In this document: one piece after another, positions 1-12,691 of the stretch
How the letters are laid out: each line of letters begins with the position of its first letter
Position numbering within the stretch: position 1 is the stretch's first letter
Assembly: GCF_000283155.1 (NCBI RefSeq)
Contig: NW_004454156.1
Coordinates: forward strand, 40,816,911 to 40,880,910
DNA length: 64,000 bases
Origin: Ceratotherium simum simum
Taxonomy: Eukaryota; Chordata; Mammalia; Perissodactyla; Rhinocerotidae
Direction: 5' to 3'
The notes under the pieces: generated by a model
Seen by the model: the letters and a program-made list of their open reading frames with translations, nothing else
Told to the model about the DNA's origin: nothing
Databases searched by the model: none
Position numbers and translations under genes: made by a program

Positions 1-399
1 TCCAACTCACTTCCTGTAAAAAAATCCTCTTCCCCTGACCTCCATACTTCTCAAGCTTCGTTTCCTACTGCTGCTCCTTCTGATTTTTCCATCCTTCTTC
101 TTCCTCTTTCCCCTCCAACTATTTCCCTTTCTTCCACTCTATAACTTTTAATCAATATCTATTGAATTATCATATGTGCTTAGAACAGTGCTAGATCCTA
201 CAGCAAAGTTTAAGCCCTGCTCTCCTCTTAAAAGGAGTGGGGCAGTGGAAAGAGAAGAGCTAGGAAGAGAAGACATATAATCATTGTTCAATACAGCTAA
301 TTTGATTTGAAAATGTGTGGTACTGGCCATAAGTACCAAAGAAGGGAAATTCATAAGGATGGAATAGTTGAACAAACCTTGTTGGAAAGGCTGGGCCTT

Positions 400-960
400 A
401 AAAGATGGGTAGAATTTGGCTACAGCTTCACCTCTAGACTGTAAGGTTCACATAAGAACAACTGTGACCACATTGTGTCTTGTTCACTGCTGTATGCCTA
501 GCACCTATCATAGCTGATGTTCAATAAACACCCTTGGAGTGAGTAAATATTTAAAAACTCTGTGATGGCTATCACCAACAAGATGGAAATCCAATGTTCT
601 AGTGATCTAGCTCCTATCTACCTGCTCAACCTCATCACCTGACACACAGCCCCTCACACTCCACTCCAGCCATTCCAAACTAGTGGAATTCCCAAACAGA
701 CAAAGATGTTTCAAGTCTCTGTGCCTCTTTGTACATATTATACACCCTTTCCAACTTCACCTAACAAATTCTTACTCATTCTTCAAGAGTCAGTTCAAGC
801 ATCAGCCACTTTGTGAAGCCTTCTCAGATCTCTCAAGTTTAGACTAATCACATCCTTTCCTTCATTCTTTCCTTTTTTATGCCCTTTTTTTCTATTTGTA
901 TTTTAGCCACTATCCCACTGAGTTCACTGATATCCCTAGCACCTAGCACAGTGACTGGAA
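400..960 (+). repeat. L2/MIR-type old LINE/SINE fragments
   Basis: The segment at 400-540 ends in a TGCCTAGCACC...TCAATAAACA pattern typical of an L2 3' end. The segment at 590-960 has the pyrimidine-rich TTCAAGAGTCAGTTCAAGCATCA / AAGCCTTCTCAGAT pattern common to L2, and a second CCTAGCACCTAGCACAGTG end. Strongly diverged, so boundaries are approximate. Confidence 0.55.
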
Positions 961-1016
961 CACAGCAAGCACTCAAAAAAATTTTATTATTAAATATCAA
1001 ATTGGGCAGGAAATAG

Positions 1017-1074
1017 AAAGCAAAGATAAAACAAGGAATAATTAAAGCAAAGATAAAACAAGGAATAATTAAAG
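1017..1074. repeat. 27-bp tandem duplication
   Basis: The unit CAAAGATAAAACAAGGAATA plus ATTAAAG occurs at 1021-1047 and again, identically, at 1048-1074, with a few bases of the same unit before it. Just over two copies of a simple recent duplication. Confidence 0.9.
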
Positions 1075-1100
1075 ATTTTCCTAATCAAAAAAAATGACAT

Positions 1101-1394
1101 GGGCCAGCCCCATGGCTTAGCAGTTAGATGCGCGTGCTCCGCTGCTGGTGGCCCGGGTTCCGATCCCGGACGCGCACAGACGCACCACTTCTCCGGCCAT
1201 GCTGAGGCCGCTTCCCACATACAGCAACTAGAAGGATGACGCAACTATGACATACAGCTATCTACTGGGGCTCTGGGGGTGGGGGGAAGGAGGAGGACTG
1301 GCAATAGATGTTAGCTCAGAGCCGGTCTTGCTCAGCAAAAAGAGGAGGATTAGCAAGGATGTTAGCTCAGGGCTGATCTTCCCCACAAAAAAAA
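1101..1394 (+). mobile_element. ERE SINE (long form)
   Basis: Head GGGCCAGCCCC, A/B-box region, CAACTAGAAGGATG middle, two TTAGCTCAG tail modules and a poly(A) end. Flanked by a direct repeat of AAAAAATGACAT (about 1089-1100 and 1396-1407), which is the target-site duplication. Confidence 0.95.
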
Positions 1395-1639
1395 AAAAAA
1401 ATGACATGATGAAATTGATATTTAGAAAAACCAATCCAGTACTGACATACAGGGAGAAGGAACAAAGGCCAAGAAAGAGCCTACAAGTCAGGTGCAACCC
1501 TTTGGACATGAAGTAATAATGATAGCAGCCTTAAGTAACTGGAGGGCTGGCCATGCAGAAGGAAGATTAGACCTATCCTGTCATTCTCTGTTGCTCAACA
1601 GCAGTGCTCTCCAATAAAACTTTCTGTGATGAGGTAAAC

Positions 1640-1812
1640 ATTCTATATTTGCACTGTCCAAAATGGTAGCCATTAGCTACACATGGCTTCTGAGCACTTG
1701 AAATGTGGCTGGTGAAACTGAAGAACTGAAGTTTTAATTTCATTTATTTTACTTTAAATTTAAATAGTCACATGTGGCTAGTGGCTACTATTTTGGAAAG
1801 CACAGCTCTAGC
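1640..1812. repeat. hAT-like non-autonomous DNA transposon remnant
   Basis: Contains ACTGTCCAAAATGGTAGCC at one end and GTGGCTAGTGGCTACTATTT...AGCACAG at the other, i.e. near-complementary ends, with GCACTTGAAATGTGGCT inside. A second copy in the opposite orientation is at 20290-20490. I recognise this as a common mammalian MER-type hAT relic but cannot give the exact subfamily. Confidence 0.6.
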
Positions 1813-2144
1813 TAGCAGTTCTAAGTGACAGAAAGCAGATATTTTTAATTAATAAAAGAAAGCATTTTGTAGCAATTATAGGTCCTAACAAAGGAATGGG
1901 GTCCCTCTCAAAGTCATCTCGGAAAGTGCCCAAGGAAAGAGGAGATAAGGTTTTGGACACAATCTTCCAATAGATTCCAGCATTAAGGATGGATGGGAAG
2001 CTGGCCTACCAAGAATCACATTATTTTACATCTGGAAAGGATTCAAAGATCATTTTTGCATGGAAGGAAACCTTGGTTTGGAAGTCTAAGTTGCCTGAGG
2101 TCACATAGGGAGTCAATAACAGAGTGGGAACTAAAAGCCAGATC

Positions 2145-2290
2145 TTAAAATGGGTTGTTCTGTTAATTGTCTTGATTGTGATAATTTCAAGGGTGTATAC
2201 ATATGTAAAATGTCACCCATTGTACACTTTAAATGTCTTATTGTAAGTTAATTATACTTCAAAAAGCTGTTTAAAATAAAAAGCACACTA
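2145..2290 (+). repeat. L1 3' end fragment
   Basis: The pattern TTGATTGTGATAATTTCAAGGG, GTATACATATGTAAAATGTC, TGTACACTTTAAATGTCT and AATTATACTTCAAAAAGCTG is the standard end of a mammalian L1M element on the plus strand. Confidence 0.75.
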
Positions 2291-2329
2291 TATCCACTAC
2301 TATACCATCCTATGTCAACTCTTCAGCTC

Positions 2330-2430
2330 TATCTCATAAGACTTATTGTGAGGATAAACTAAATATATTTAAAGACTTAGAACAGTGCTTGGTATGCAGT
2401 AAGCACTATAGAAATGTAAACTGCATTATC
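2330..2430 (+). repeat. MIR 3' fragment
   Basis: TTATTGTGAGGATAAACTAAA followed by GAACAGTGCTTGGTATGCAGTAAGCACTA is the MIR 3' core. Diverged and short. Confidence 0.55.
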
Positions 2431-5286
2431 ATTATTAGATACTAGAATTCTGCCCTACTGACCAGTTTGGAGAAATGTAATGGGAAGAAGAGCAAGCAGG
2501 ATTTGGAGTAAGAAACTCCAGATCACACTTCTGGTTCTTGGGCAATCTCTGAGCGTCACTTCTTTGTAAAATGAATTGTTTCATGGACAAGATAATCTCT
2601 AAAGGGCCTTTCCAAACTAAAGATTTTAGACATGGACTAGGATAAGAGTTGTAGGAATGGAAAAGAAGGATGGATTTGGGACCCCTTAGGGAAGAATTGA
2701 TAAGATTTAAGAACTGGCTAGATATGCAAAATGATGGAAAACAATGAGTCAACTAGGAAGACAAAGTTTTGAGTTTTGGATGACTCAAGGTTTAAATAAA
2801 AAGAGAAGCATATTGACCCAATGGACATATATTTATTATTTTAATAAATAAGTAGGTTCTCCATGGAAATGAATATTCAAGACCGTCTGGATCAAAATGT
2901 CAACCAGGATATTTTTTAAAACACATGCTAAAACCAAAATCTCTTCTCATGAGATTATTTTAATGTTATGTTAGAATGAAATCTCTATGGTTAATTATAA
3001 TTAGATAATCATATTTTAGTACATTTAATAACATTCATTGCAAAGTATCAAATTTATAAAAAAAAAAAACAATGCATACATCAGTCACCAAGAGACTAAT
3101 CTTTTGAACAACTCTTTCGATATGGAAACAATCTAACCCTAGAGTCACACAGCTGCCTGTAGATGTCACAGTGGAACTCTTGGACAAAGCATTTTAACCT
3201 GTTTTCTCTTAGACAGTGACTTCTCCATTGGCTCATCTTCAAACAGGTACACCACAATATTACATCCCATGCACTCTATGGAAGGCATTTGCAGTATCAG
3301 ATCCTACAATAAATGGTTGTGTGCCCTTAAGCAATCTTTAGAGAATCATGGTTTCATTAGTGCAACACCCAAAAGAGTGCCTTAGATGGTGTTGAGGAAG
3401 ATAATTTTTGAGATTCTAATTTACTCCTTTCATAGATGTGATCAGCCCAGCAAAGTTATGCTGACAGTCTGATGGGCTCTAATCCACTACATTGTACTGA
3501 TGTAACACTCCTGGACAAAAATATAAAGATCACAGTTGTTCATAAAATCCCTGCCATGTTTCATAGACTGAAAAAAAAATCCTGCCTTTCTGATGATCCT
3601 TCAAGGGCAACATTTCAAATATAATATTCTTCTCTGGATACTGAACAGTATTTCAGTTATAACTGACTGCTTGGTCAACGTTTGGGTCAAATCCCAGAAC
3701 AAAATATTTTTTAACATAAAATTGTTTATGAAATGTTGCAGTTTAAGACTATCTGCAGACCTATTTAGACATAGCCAAAATGGACCAATTTATAACTAGA
3801 TAAAATGAAAAATGTCATTGATTAGCCTAAAACAGCAACACAAAAAATTCTTAGTTGCAAGGCAAAGCAAATGATATACTGAAATACACTGCAGGAAAGA
3901 ACTGAGACCACTTGGGGAATAAGTCACTTAGAGTCATATTTTCCAGATATCTTAGTTAACCCTTTCTGTTTGGGAACTTAATTTTACCTCTTAGAATACA
4001 ATTCTTTCTAAAACATACCATATGGTTCCTACCTTTTAAAATAGCACATAAGGAAGGTATTTTTTTCTTTTCTTAATAATTAAGGGTCATCGTTATGAAC
4101 ATTAGTAACAGAGATGTGGTAAAGATATACATAAATGTAGATGATATAATACGGGATAAAGAGAAGAAACGTGACTTTTCCTATAGCAACTGTATCAAAT
4201 CTGATTTCCTCAAAAAAAAAAAAAAAAAAAAAAGACCTCCCAGTAACACCTTTTTTGTTCATTTACCAATTTTCTGTAAAAGTATAATGAAGCATAGGAA
4301 ACTGTATGATTTCCTACGCAGTATTGTAATAACATTTTTCCAAATTAAATAGTGGCTGAATCCTGATGCCATCTTCTTCCAAATGCTTTCACTACCCTCT
4401 GGAAAAATCAACTTTTTTTCCCATTACTATGAGTGACATTCAACTCATCCCTGGCTTTCAAAACTTTACCCAATTTCATGAACTAGAAGCTTATCCCCAC
4501 TCTTCTTTCTCCCTTGTACTAAGTTTATTTATGGAGTGTATCTCAATTCATTTCAAAAATATGCAATGGCATAAATGGGGGAAGACTTAGTCTATACATT
4601 TTTCATTTTACTAATAATAGAAAGAGGACAATGATGTCTGCTAAACTGGGCATCAGGTCTTAATTTTCTCCAAGTCCCACTTCATATTTCATTTTGAAGA
4701 GAACTACGTACCTAGGCAACACTATTATGAAAAGATTCACAGTCCCATACGGTATCTAGGTAGGATCAATTTTCTCATAACTTCTATAATATTTCACTTT
4801 TTAAAAAACTCTCATACAGATGTTAACTCAGAAAAGAACTGCTACTAAGATGGAGGACAAATAGAAGGGGTTCTACAACTTCTCCCCTAAAAAGTGCATG
4901 TAGAAAGGGCTCAGTAAATATTAGCTATCACTATTCAACAAATACATACTAAATATTTACTATTTCCTAGGCACTATGTTTCCATGTTGTCTTGTTTCTA
5001 TGCTAAGCAGAAACAAGTAAAAAAGTCAGCCCTCAAGAAGCTCACAACCTAGAGAGCTGCTTACAGTCTTGTGAAAATATAGATGGTTTAATAGGCTAAA
5101 TTTGCACAAAAATCTTTTGTAATCCAAAAGCATTAAACCAAAGACTTTTGCAGGAAAAAGGGATAGACTGTTTTTCAGTTCTGCTACTTAAGAAATACCA
5201 TTGTATAGGAAAGTAAACTCCTTATATTTAATAAAACAACTAATCTGCTATCATACGTCAGGTTTAAATCCCATGGCAGAGTAATT

Positions 5287-5566
5287 TTTTTTTTTTTGGT
5301 GAGGAAGATTGGCCCTGAGCTAACATCTGTTGCCCATCTTCCTCTTTTTTTGCTTGAGAAAGACTGTCCCCAAACTGACATCCATGCTTGAGGAAGATTG
5401 TTCCCAAGCTAACATCCATGCCAGTCTTCCATTTTGCATGTAGGATGCCGCCACAGCATGGCTTGATCAGTGATGTGCAGGTCCGTGCCTAGGATCCGAA
5501 CCCACGAACCCCAGGCCGCCGAAGCGCAGTGTGCAAACTTAACCACTATGCCACAGGGCCGGCCCC
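5287..5566 (-). mobile_element. ERE SINE (antisense to the plus strand)
   Basis: Starts with the T-run of the tail, then GTGAGGAAGATTGGCCCTGAGCTAACATC, and ends in CCACAGGGCCGGCCCC. Carries a tail with partly repeated AAGATTG..AGCTAACATC units. No clean target-site duplication seen. Confidence 0.9.
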
Positions 5567-6158
5567 TAAATATTTTTTTTATATATACAAAGTTCAGCCT
5601 AAAATGCCCTTGCTTGTTCCACAGCCTTATATTATCTAAAATCCTGAAAGGATATATATTGTCTAAGTTCTGGTATAAACAACATAAATGAATCAATTAT
5701 ATACTGATTGAATAATATTTTCCTTTCTCTTTTTGAATCATTTACAGATGTTCATTTTATATAAGATTAGCATGTGCTTATGTATTTCTGTTCTGGAACA
5801 AAATAAAAATTGAGAAATTAGTTTCAACCGATCACCTAGCTTGGTAATATTTATTACTGCACAAACTATTGTTCTTCTAGCGTATTCTGACCTAGCTTGG
5901 TATCCAAGATTTTCCCTCTTTTTCAAAGTGTTTCCCTAGGAAACATGAGGAGCATCTGCAACAAAAGCAGTGGGAGGCATTTACATGTGTGGTTTATAAT
6001 TATTTGGTAAATTTTACATTCATATTATAGGTACTTTTCTATAGGTACATTATATATTACAATAAAAAATAATGAAACAAAATGTAAGAATACCTACCCA
6101 CTGTCATCCTCAGTAAAATGCATTTTCTACCCAATGTTAAAAACAAAAACAAAGCTTT

Positions 6159-6352
6159 GGGGCCAGCCCAGTGGTGTAGTGGTTAAGTTTGCACGCTCTG
6201 CTTCGGTGGCCGGGGGTTCCGGGCTTCGGATCCCAGGCACAGACCTACACACCATTCATCAAGCCATGCTGTGGAGGTGTCCCACATACAAAACAGAAGA
6301 AGACTGGCACAGATGTTAGCCCAGGGACAATCTTCCTCACCAAAAAAGAAAA
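6159..6352 (+). mobile_element. ERE SINE (short-tailed form)
   Basis: GGGGCCAGCCCAGTGGTGTAG head to GTTAGCCCAGGGACAATCTTCC tail. Flanks CAAAGCTTT (6150-6158) and CCAAAGCCTTT (about 6355) suggest a decayed target-site duplication. Confidence 0.9.
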
Positions 6353-6822
6353 AACCCAAAGCCTTTCTTCATGTACTCAGTAGAATACTGAGTACTGACA
6401 GAATTCCCTATTCTGTGTGTAATTTGGCACAATTTACTCCAGCTCAAGTTAGTTAGTGATTTTTTTTCAAATAAAGGGAGTTTAGATTTGTTTCCACTGA
6501 GGCTTCTTAGATTAAGGAACAGAGAAAATATTAAAATACCTTTAAGTAATTTGTGATAAAATCATGGTGACCTACAAAGAACAAATCACTCTTTCTAAAA
6601 AGGTAATATAAATGATAGTGATTGCCTTTTTTAAAAATTAAAAGATGAAATGAAATTCTATAATCTGACACCCTACTAACTTGTGATATTCCACATCCAG
6701 AAGAAAAGGAAACAACCTCAAACAAAAAGTTACTATTACTTGTCAAAGAATAAACTAAAAAGGAATGTCTCAGCCAAGAAATTAGAATGGAGCCTCATGC
6801 CCATATCAAACAAAATCTGCTA

Positions 6823-6930
<108 letters not shown>

Positions 6931-7159
6931 CTAGAAAAAGAAAGCACCACATAAACTGAAATAAAAGGACCCTTTGGAAAAATATTTTTATATTAATTGA
7001 AATTAATTTTTAGAGCAATTTGTACATTTGTGAAATTAAATCGATTCCTCAATAAGCACACCCACACACTGCTATGTCTTCAGTAAGAACACCACATCCA
7101 CTTCTACATCTCCCACAAGAATCATACCTCTCCTCCATGCTCTCAAAGCCTGTACTTTT

Positions 7160-7535
7160 TTTGATGATTTCAATTTCTGTCTTACTGAACCTATGTAAAT
7201 TTTTATATATATACATTTACTGTCATAATAGTTTATAACATTGTGAAATTTCAGTTGTACATTATTATTTGTCAGTCCCCATATATATGTGCCCCTTTAC
7301 CCCTTATGCCCACTCCCCAACCCCCTTCCCCTCTGGTAACCACTAATCTGTTCTCTTTGTCCAAGTATTTCTCTATCTTCCACATATGAGTAAATCATAC
7401 AGTGTTTGTCTCTCTCTGTCTGGCTTATCTCACTTAACACAATACCCTCAAGTTCCATCCAAGTTGTTGCAAATGGGACGAGTTTGTCTTTTTTATGGCT
7501 GAGTAGTATTCCATTGTGTATATATACCACATCTT
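7160..7535 (-). repeat. L1 ORF2 C-terminus and 3' UTR fragment
   Basis: Read on the minus strand, 7530-7380 encodes the usual end of L1 ORF2: GILLSHKKDKLVPFATTW, then LEGIVLSEISQTE. It is followed by the 3' UTR running to about 7160. The upstream part of the element is missing (5' truncated), and the reading frame is interrupted outside this piece. Confidence 0.9.
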
Positions 7536-8169
7536 CTCAAAGCCTATAGTTTTAACCAATTGGGCTTTCCGATGCCATTTTGAACTTAACCACCTCCTCC
7601 TCTAAAACGTCTCTTGTAATCATCCTGCTCTGCTGGGGCACTCGATCAGCCCCATAATCCAGTACCAACTCCTCTAGGAGGCCTCCCACAAGAACCTCCA
7701 GTGGGGGTGATTTTTTCACATTATTTGTACCTCCCTTTGCAAACACATTCCACTGTATTCATGTAGGTCCTCCCTAGCTTTCAATGTCGTCTGCCATCTA
7801 TCCAACAAGATGAGAAATCATGTCTTACTCATCTCTCTATCCTCCTCAAAGCAATGTATTTTGCACAAACTACAAAGTAAAAAATACCTTGGATTCAGAT
7901 ATTCCCCCCAACTGGGAAGATCCCTTCCACACCTCTGTGAAAGCTTTTCCATGAAGCTTTCTCCCACTAGTTTGGCACACATTGGTCTCTCACTTCTCTC
8001 AACTTCTACACTGTTCCTAGAAGTTAGCACCACATTAGATAGCTCTTGTTTTTCAAGTGTGTAACTCTACCTGGTCCATATATTTTTGAGGTAGAGACTG
8101 CATTTTATACACTGTCTTGACTAATGTATAGGCCGAGAACTTTTCCTCTATTCTCGGATGCTTGTTCTT

Positions 8170-8413
8170 TTTGTTTGTTTGGGTTTTTTTGTGAGGAAGA
8201 TCAGCCCTGAGCTAACACCCGTGCCAATCCTCCTCTTTTTGCTGAGGACGACTGGCCCTGAGCTAACATTTGCGCCTATCTTCCTCCACTTTATGTGGGA
8301 CGCCGCCACAGCATGGCCTGACAAGCGGTGCGTCAGTGCACACCCAAGATCCGAACCCGGGCCGCCAGCCGCGGAGCGCCTGCACTTAACTGCTAGGCCA
8401 CGGGGCCGGACCC
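8170..8413 (-). mobile_element. ERE SINE with 13-bp target-site duplication
   Basis: GTGAGGAAGATCAGCCCTGAGC to CCACGGGGCCGGACCC. GATGCTTGTTCTT is present intact at 8157-8169 and 8418-8430, marking the insertion. Confidence 0.95.
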
Positions 8414-8764
8414 CTCTGATGCTTGTTCTTACTTGATCAATACATCCTTATTGAAAAAAAAAAAGAACAAAAAACAATAAACAACAACAAGCCAATACAG
8501 AAGCAAACACAGTGAAGAGCGAAAGTCTCTCTTCTGCTGCCTCAACGTCATCCTCCTCTCCCAGAAAAATCCATAACAAAGGTTTATATTCTAGATCTTC
8601 CTCTATGCATGTACGTGTATGTGTGCAAGTTATAATAAGTATTAAATATTTGTGATAGGCTCATTAAAGTATCAAGTATGATCATGCATTGAATCATCTA
8701 AATTAATTATAACTATGTTACTTTGAATTATATGGCATGAAGGTGTGAGAAATTAATTTTGCTT

Positions 8765-9019
8765 TTTGTGTGTGTGTGTGAGGAAGATCAGCTCTGAGCT
8801 AACATCTGTCGCCAATCCTCCTCTTTTTGCTGAGGAAGACTGGCCCTAGGCTAACATCCGTCCCCATCTTCCTCCACTGTATACGGGACACCGCCACAGC
8901 ATGGCTTGATTAGCAGTACATCGGTGCGCGCCCAGGATCCGAACCCCGGGCCGCCGCAGCAGAGCACTTGCACTTAACCACTACGCTTGCACTTAACCAC
9001 TACGCCACGGGGCTGGCCC
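8765..9019 (-). mobile_element. ERE SINE with internal 20-bp duplication
   Basis: A (GT)n stretch, then GAGGAAGATCAGCTCTGAGC, to CCACGGGGCTGGCCC. Near the A-box end the unit TTGCACTTAACCACTACGC appears twice in tandem (about 8969-9006), where other copies have it once. Confidence 0.95.
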
Positions 9020-9814
9020 TTTCCTTTTTTTTTTTTTTAAAGCAATACTTACCAATAGGAGACCATACTTCATTACCAAAAGCATTTTTTTTTTTTTTTA
9101 CTTAAACTTAATGTCTTCATTTGATTAAGGGATAAAACTGCCTGGTTCCTTTCTAAACTGCTACACACAACTGCAGCAACAATGATGTAATCACAAATGA
9201 ATTTTGACTGTATGACAAAATCCTTTCTAATTATTAATGCTGTTCCCTCAATCCATGTAAGGAAAGGTAAAATTATCTAAGAGAAGGAAGTTTCGCATCA
9301 TTTTTAATTTAATTCCCAGAGCTGTTGCCTCATTTTCATTCTTTTCCTATCACTCAGGCTAACGAAGTCAGTCTATATTTTAATTCTCTGTCCCTTATCT
9401 GCTGTCAGCAATAAGGGAGTCAGGTTTGGCAGCATATTCTTTCCTTTTTCTAGACATGGGAATTTAGAGAGATCCAATCAGAGATTGCCCTTTTAAGAAA
9501 ACATACAACATAAGATGCTGAATACTCTTAAAAATCAGATCTATAAACTAACTCTTAACCCAAAATGTTTATATGGGGGAAGGGGGAATGTGAAACAAAT
9601 AAAGAAAGCATAGCCTATTTTTCTACTAGAAAATAAAAGTGTCTTTTTCTATTTACCAAGAATTGCTTAATAGAAAATTTGAGGCATTAATAAAAAAAGG
9701 AAACTTGAAGCCTTGCTTTAGATAGTTTCTAGATCCTGTCTCCTGATTATAGCACTTATTACAGAATGTTCTGATTGAGAAGTCACACCAGTCAATAACC
9801 TCCTAGAAGGCAGG

Positions 9815-9990
9815 GAGCATTAGTGTACTCAAAAGGCACCCAATAAATGTCTGCTGACTTATTCCATTTTATAATAAGGAAACCAATAGTCAGAGAAATT
9901 AACTAGCATAAGGTCACACAGTTAGTAAGTGGCTGAGCCAGAAAAACTCTCGTCTGATTTCAAAGCCAAGACTCTTTTTACTCAACATTT
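9815..9990 (+). repeat. MIR element
   Basis: AAGGTCACACAGTTAGTAAG, TGGCTGAGCCAGAA and CAAAGCCAAGACTC are the diagnostic MIR core and 3' half. Confidence 0.8.
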
Positions 9991-11024
9991 ACATATTACT
10001 AATACTAGTCTATATACTTCACAGATTGGGGGGGGGATCATCTTTTATAGCTCTACAAAAATAATATCATCATAAACAACTTGATACATTCCTCAGGAGT
10101 CAGCTTATTCAAAATTCATATAAAGGTTAAAATTAACTTGGATAAGTGTGTGATGCTTCTTTATTATTTTATCTTCATTTACCAAAGAAGTCATTTTTAA
10201 CATCTTCATTTTGAGAATGATATATTAAAGACCCAAAGGGAAAAAAATCTCAATGTTTCAATTAAAAGGCAAGATTTCAGCACAGAACGATCTTTGCATG
10301 GTGATGTACAACAAGAAAATAGGGTTTTGAGCAGAAGTCAAAAGCTGTTTAGCATCTGCCAAGAAATTCACATGACTTGTCTCTCCAATCCTACAAAGTA
10401 TGACATCCACAACCAGCAGTTCACATATTTACTTATTCTCCTAAATTGTTGATAGGACATGTATCTTTTTACAAATGATGCTTAACATACTTGCTGATGA
10501 AAGTTTTCCACCAACAAAACTTAAAACTGTGTCACTCGCTCATTAATGACCATTAGTCTCACTAGAAAGAAAATAATGCCATTTGGCAGCCTCATGTCTT
10601 GGTGATACTTTCCTTAGAGCCAAGTTCTAGTCAGTCTACAAAACCATTTAACTCAGATCAACTTGGGAAAAACTTTTTTATTCAAGCTAACATCACTAAA
10701 AAATCAAAGATAAGGCCTTATATTCGCTAAGACACGTTGAAACCCCTCTATTAAAAACTCTTCTAGTACAGCTGATTCCAAATTCTCTGGTTCTCATGAG
10801 AGTTGCTGAACGAGGCATCATTTCCCTTCTTACTTCTTCTTTGTCTAAACTTAAATGGTTAGGAAAGTAAGCCCTTATGCAGAACAGACTAAGTCTACAT
10901 TTTGCCTATAGAAATATTGTATTTCTTAAAAATTATCAGCTAACACTTAAACTGGGAGATTTCACATAAAACTCAGATTTACTATTTCTGGCAATATGGG
11001 GTCTGCACCCTCAAGTTGCAACAA

Positions 11025-11700
11025 TCAAAACAGGAGTCAGCAAGCTACAGCCTGTGGGCCAAATCCAGCCCTGTCACCTGTTATATATATATATATTTTG
11101 TGTGTGTGTGAGAGGAAGATTAGCCCTGAACTAACATCTGATGCCAATCCTCCTCTTGTTGCTGAGGAACACTGGCCCTGGGCTAACATCCGTGCCCGTC
11201 TTCCTCCACTTTATATGGGACGCCGCCACAGCATGGCTCAACAAGCAGCGCATCAGTCCGCGCCCAGGATCCGAACCTGCGAACCCCGGGCCGCAACAGC
11301 GAAGCACAAGAACTCAACCACTACACCACTGGGCCGGCCCCCTGCCACCTGTTTTTATACAGCCCAAGAACTAAGAACAGTTTTTACATTTTTATTCATT
11401 GGGGAAAAAAAAAAAGAAGAAGAATATTTCATGGTGTGAAAAGCATAAGAAATTTAAATTTCAGTGTCTGTAAATAAAGTTTTATTGGTACACAGTCACG
11501 CCCATTCGTTTACATATTGTCTATAGCTGCTTTCACACGGCAGTACAGAGCTGAAGAGTTGCACAGAGTTGAGTGGTTGTGACAGAGACTGCATACTGCA
11601 CAGCTGACAACCTCCACTAAACCTCCAAAGACTGTGTGTACCTCTCTTGTGGTTTCTGTTGACCTCCTATTGCACACTAGCTTTCTGTGATTATGAGTCC
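11025..11700 (+). repeat. hAT-like DNA transposon relic, split by an ERE
   Basis: The left part (11028-11082) has GTCAGCAAGCTACAGCC, TGTGGGCCAAATCCAGCCC. The right part (11341 to about 11590) has AATAAAGTTTTATTGG, ACACAGTCACGCCCATTCG, TTTACATATTGTCTATAGCT. Both match a widespread mammalian hAT-derived repeat that starts with a GGTCGGCAAACTACGGCCC-like end. An ERE sits between the two halves. Confidence 0.7.
11083..11340 (-). mobile_element. ERE SINE inserted in a hAT relic
   Basis: (TA/TG)n-rich tail, GAGGAAGATTAGCCCTGAAC, to CACTGGGCCGGCCC. The flanks CCTGTCACCTGTT (11070-11082) and CCTGCCACCTGTT (11341-11353) are a 13-bp target-site duplication with one change. Confidence 0.95.
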
Positions 11701-12210
11701 TTCTTCTCACTAATTTATATGTGACCTAAAGAAATCATACAACATACATTCAACAAATGCTCTACTAAACCCAACCCTAATAGTGAAACAAGGTAGGATG
11801 TGAGCCAGGAAACAGTAACGAAGATCCATGGCAAGAGTGCTAAAATTCTGCCTATTATTCATTATCCTTATGTGAAATCCATAAAAGACTATAAAGGATG
11901 TTTTTAAACCTATATTTAAGATTCAGAGAATGAACATTTATACACATGCACACACACACACAACACAGGCACACACATCTATACAATCCTATTAAAGAGG
12001 CTCAATATAATCTCATTTTATACTAGAAGGGACTATCATTTCCTATTTTCTCATGAGGGGAGAAAGTTTTTGGTTATTTTCATCAGATTTTAAAATTAAA
12101 TACCTAAAGAAGACTTAGAAAACAAATACACCAAGACATTGTCAGCATCACACCTAAAATCTGATGCTAATCACCACAAAAGTCAACCTGGGTATGAATC
12201 CCCTGGATGC

Positions 12211-12531
12211 CTTTTTTTTTTTTTTTTCTTTTTTGTGAGGAAGATCAGCCCTGAGCTAACATTCGTGCCAATCCTCCTCTTTTTGCTGAGGAAGACTGGC
12301 CCTGAGTTAACATCTATTGCCAATCCTCCTGCTTTTTTTTTTTCCCTTTTTCTCCCCAAAGCCCCAGTAGATAGTTGTATGTCATAGTTGCACATCCTTC
12401 TAGTTGTTGTATGTGGGACGCCACCTCAGCATGGCTGGACAAAAGGTGCGTCTGTGTGCGCCCAGGACCTGAACCCGGGCCGCCAGTAGCGGAGCATGTG
12501 CACTTAACCGCTAAGCCACGGGGCCGGCCCC
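12211..12531 (-). mobile_element. ERE SINE, 19 bp from the exon 4 donor
   Basis: Long form: T-run, two GCTAACAT tail units, the CCCCAGTAGATAGTTG middle and a GGGGCCGGCCCC head ending at 12531. TTC27 exon 4 begins at 12551, so the SINE head lies 19 nt into the intron, in the same sense as the gene. Confidence 0.95.
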
Positions 12532-12550
12532 TGGCTTCTTCTTCCCTTAC

Positions 12551-12691
12551 CTGAATAGCTGTCAGTTTATGTCTTACATTCACTAGGATAACTCGCGCTA
12601 GTAACAGCAGTAGAGGCTTCGAGGTCAGGCTGTAGATTGATTCACCATCTAGAATGAGCAGACTCAGAACAACTGCATCCAGTCCTTTGAC
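12551..12691 (-). CDS. TTC27: TTC27 coding exon 4
   Basis: 141 nt, exactly 47 codons, in phase 0 at both ends. The acceptor is TTTTTTCAG before GTC AAA GGA, and the donor is ATTCAG followed by GTAAGG. The translation runs [12 protein letters not shown], then [13 protein letters not shown], a run of five leucines, and [12 protein letters not shown] recall the human protein as nearly identical here, with Phe-to-Val and Thr-to-Ile changes. The leucine-rich stretch looks like a buried helix of an alpha-solenoid rather than a membrane segment. The exon joins exon 3 (..QQFSE) and exon 5 (SLPWW..) without a frame break. Confidence 0.97.

Larger units (their letters stand above)
6931..12550 (-). other. 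TTC27: TTC27 intron 4
   Basis: Between exons 5 and 4. Holds an L1 3' end (7160-7535), L2-like text (7900-8130), ERE copies at 8170-8413, 8765-9019, 11083-11340 and 12211-12531, a MIR (9815-9990), a hAT relic split by an ERE (11025-11700) and a CA-rich simple repeat (about 11945-11990). From 9995 to 11020 I see no recognisable feature. No other exon is supported. Confidence 0.85.
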
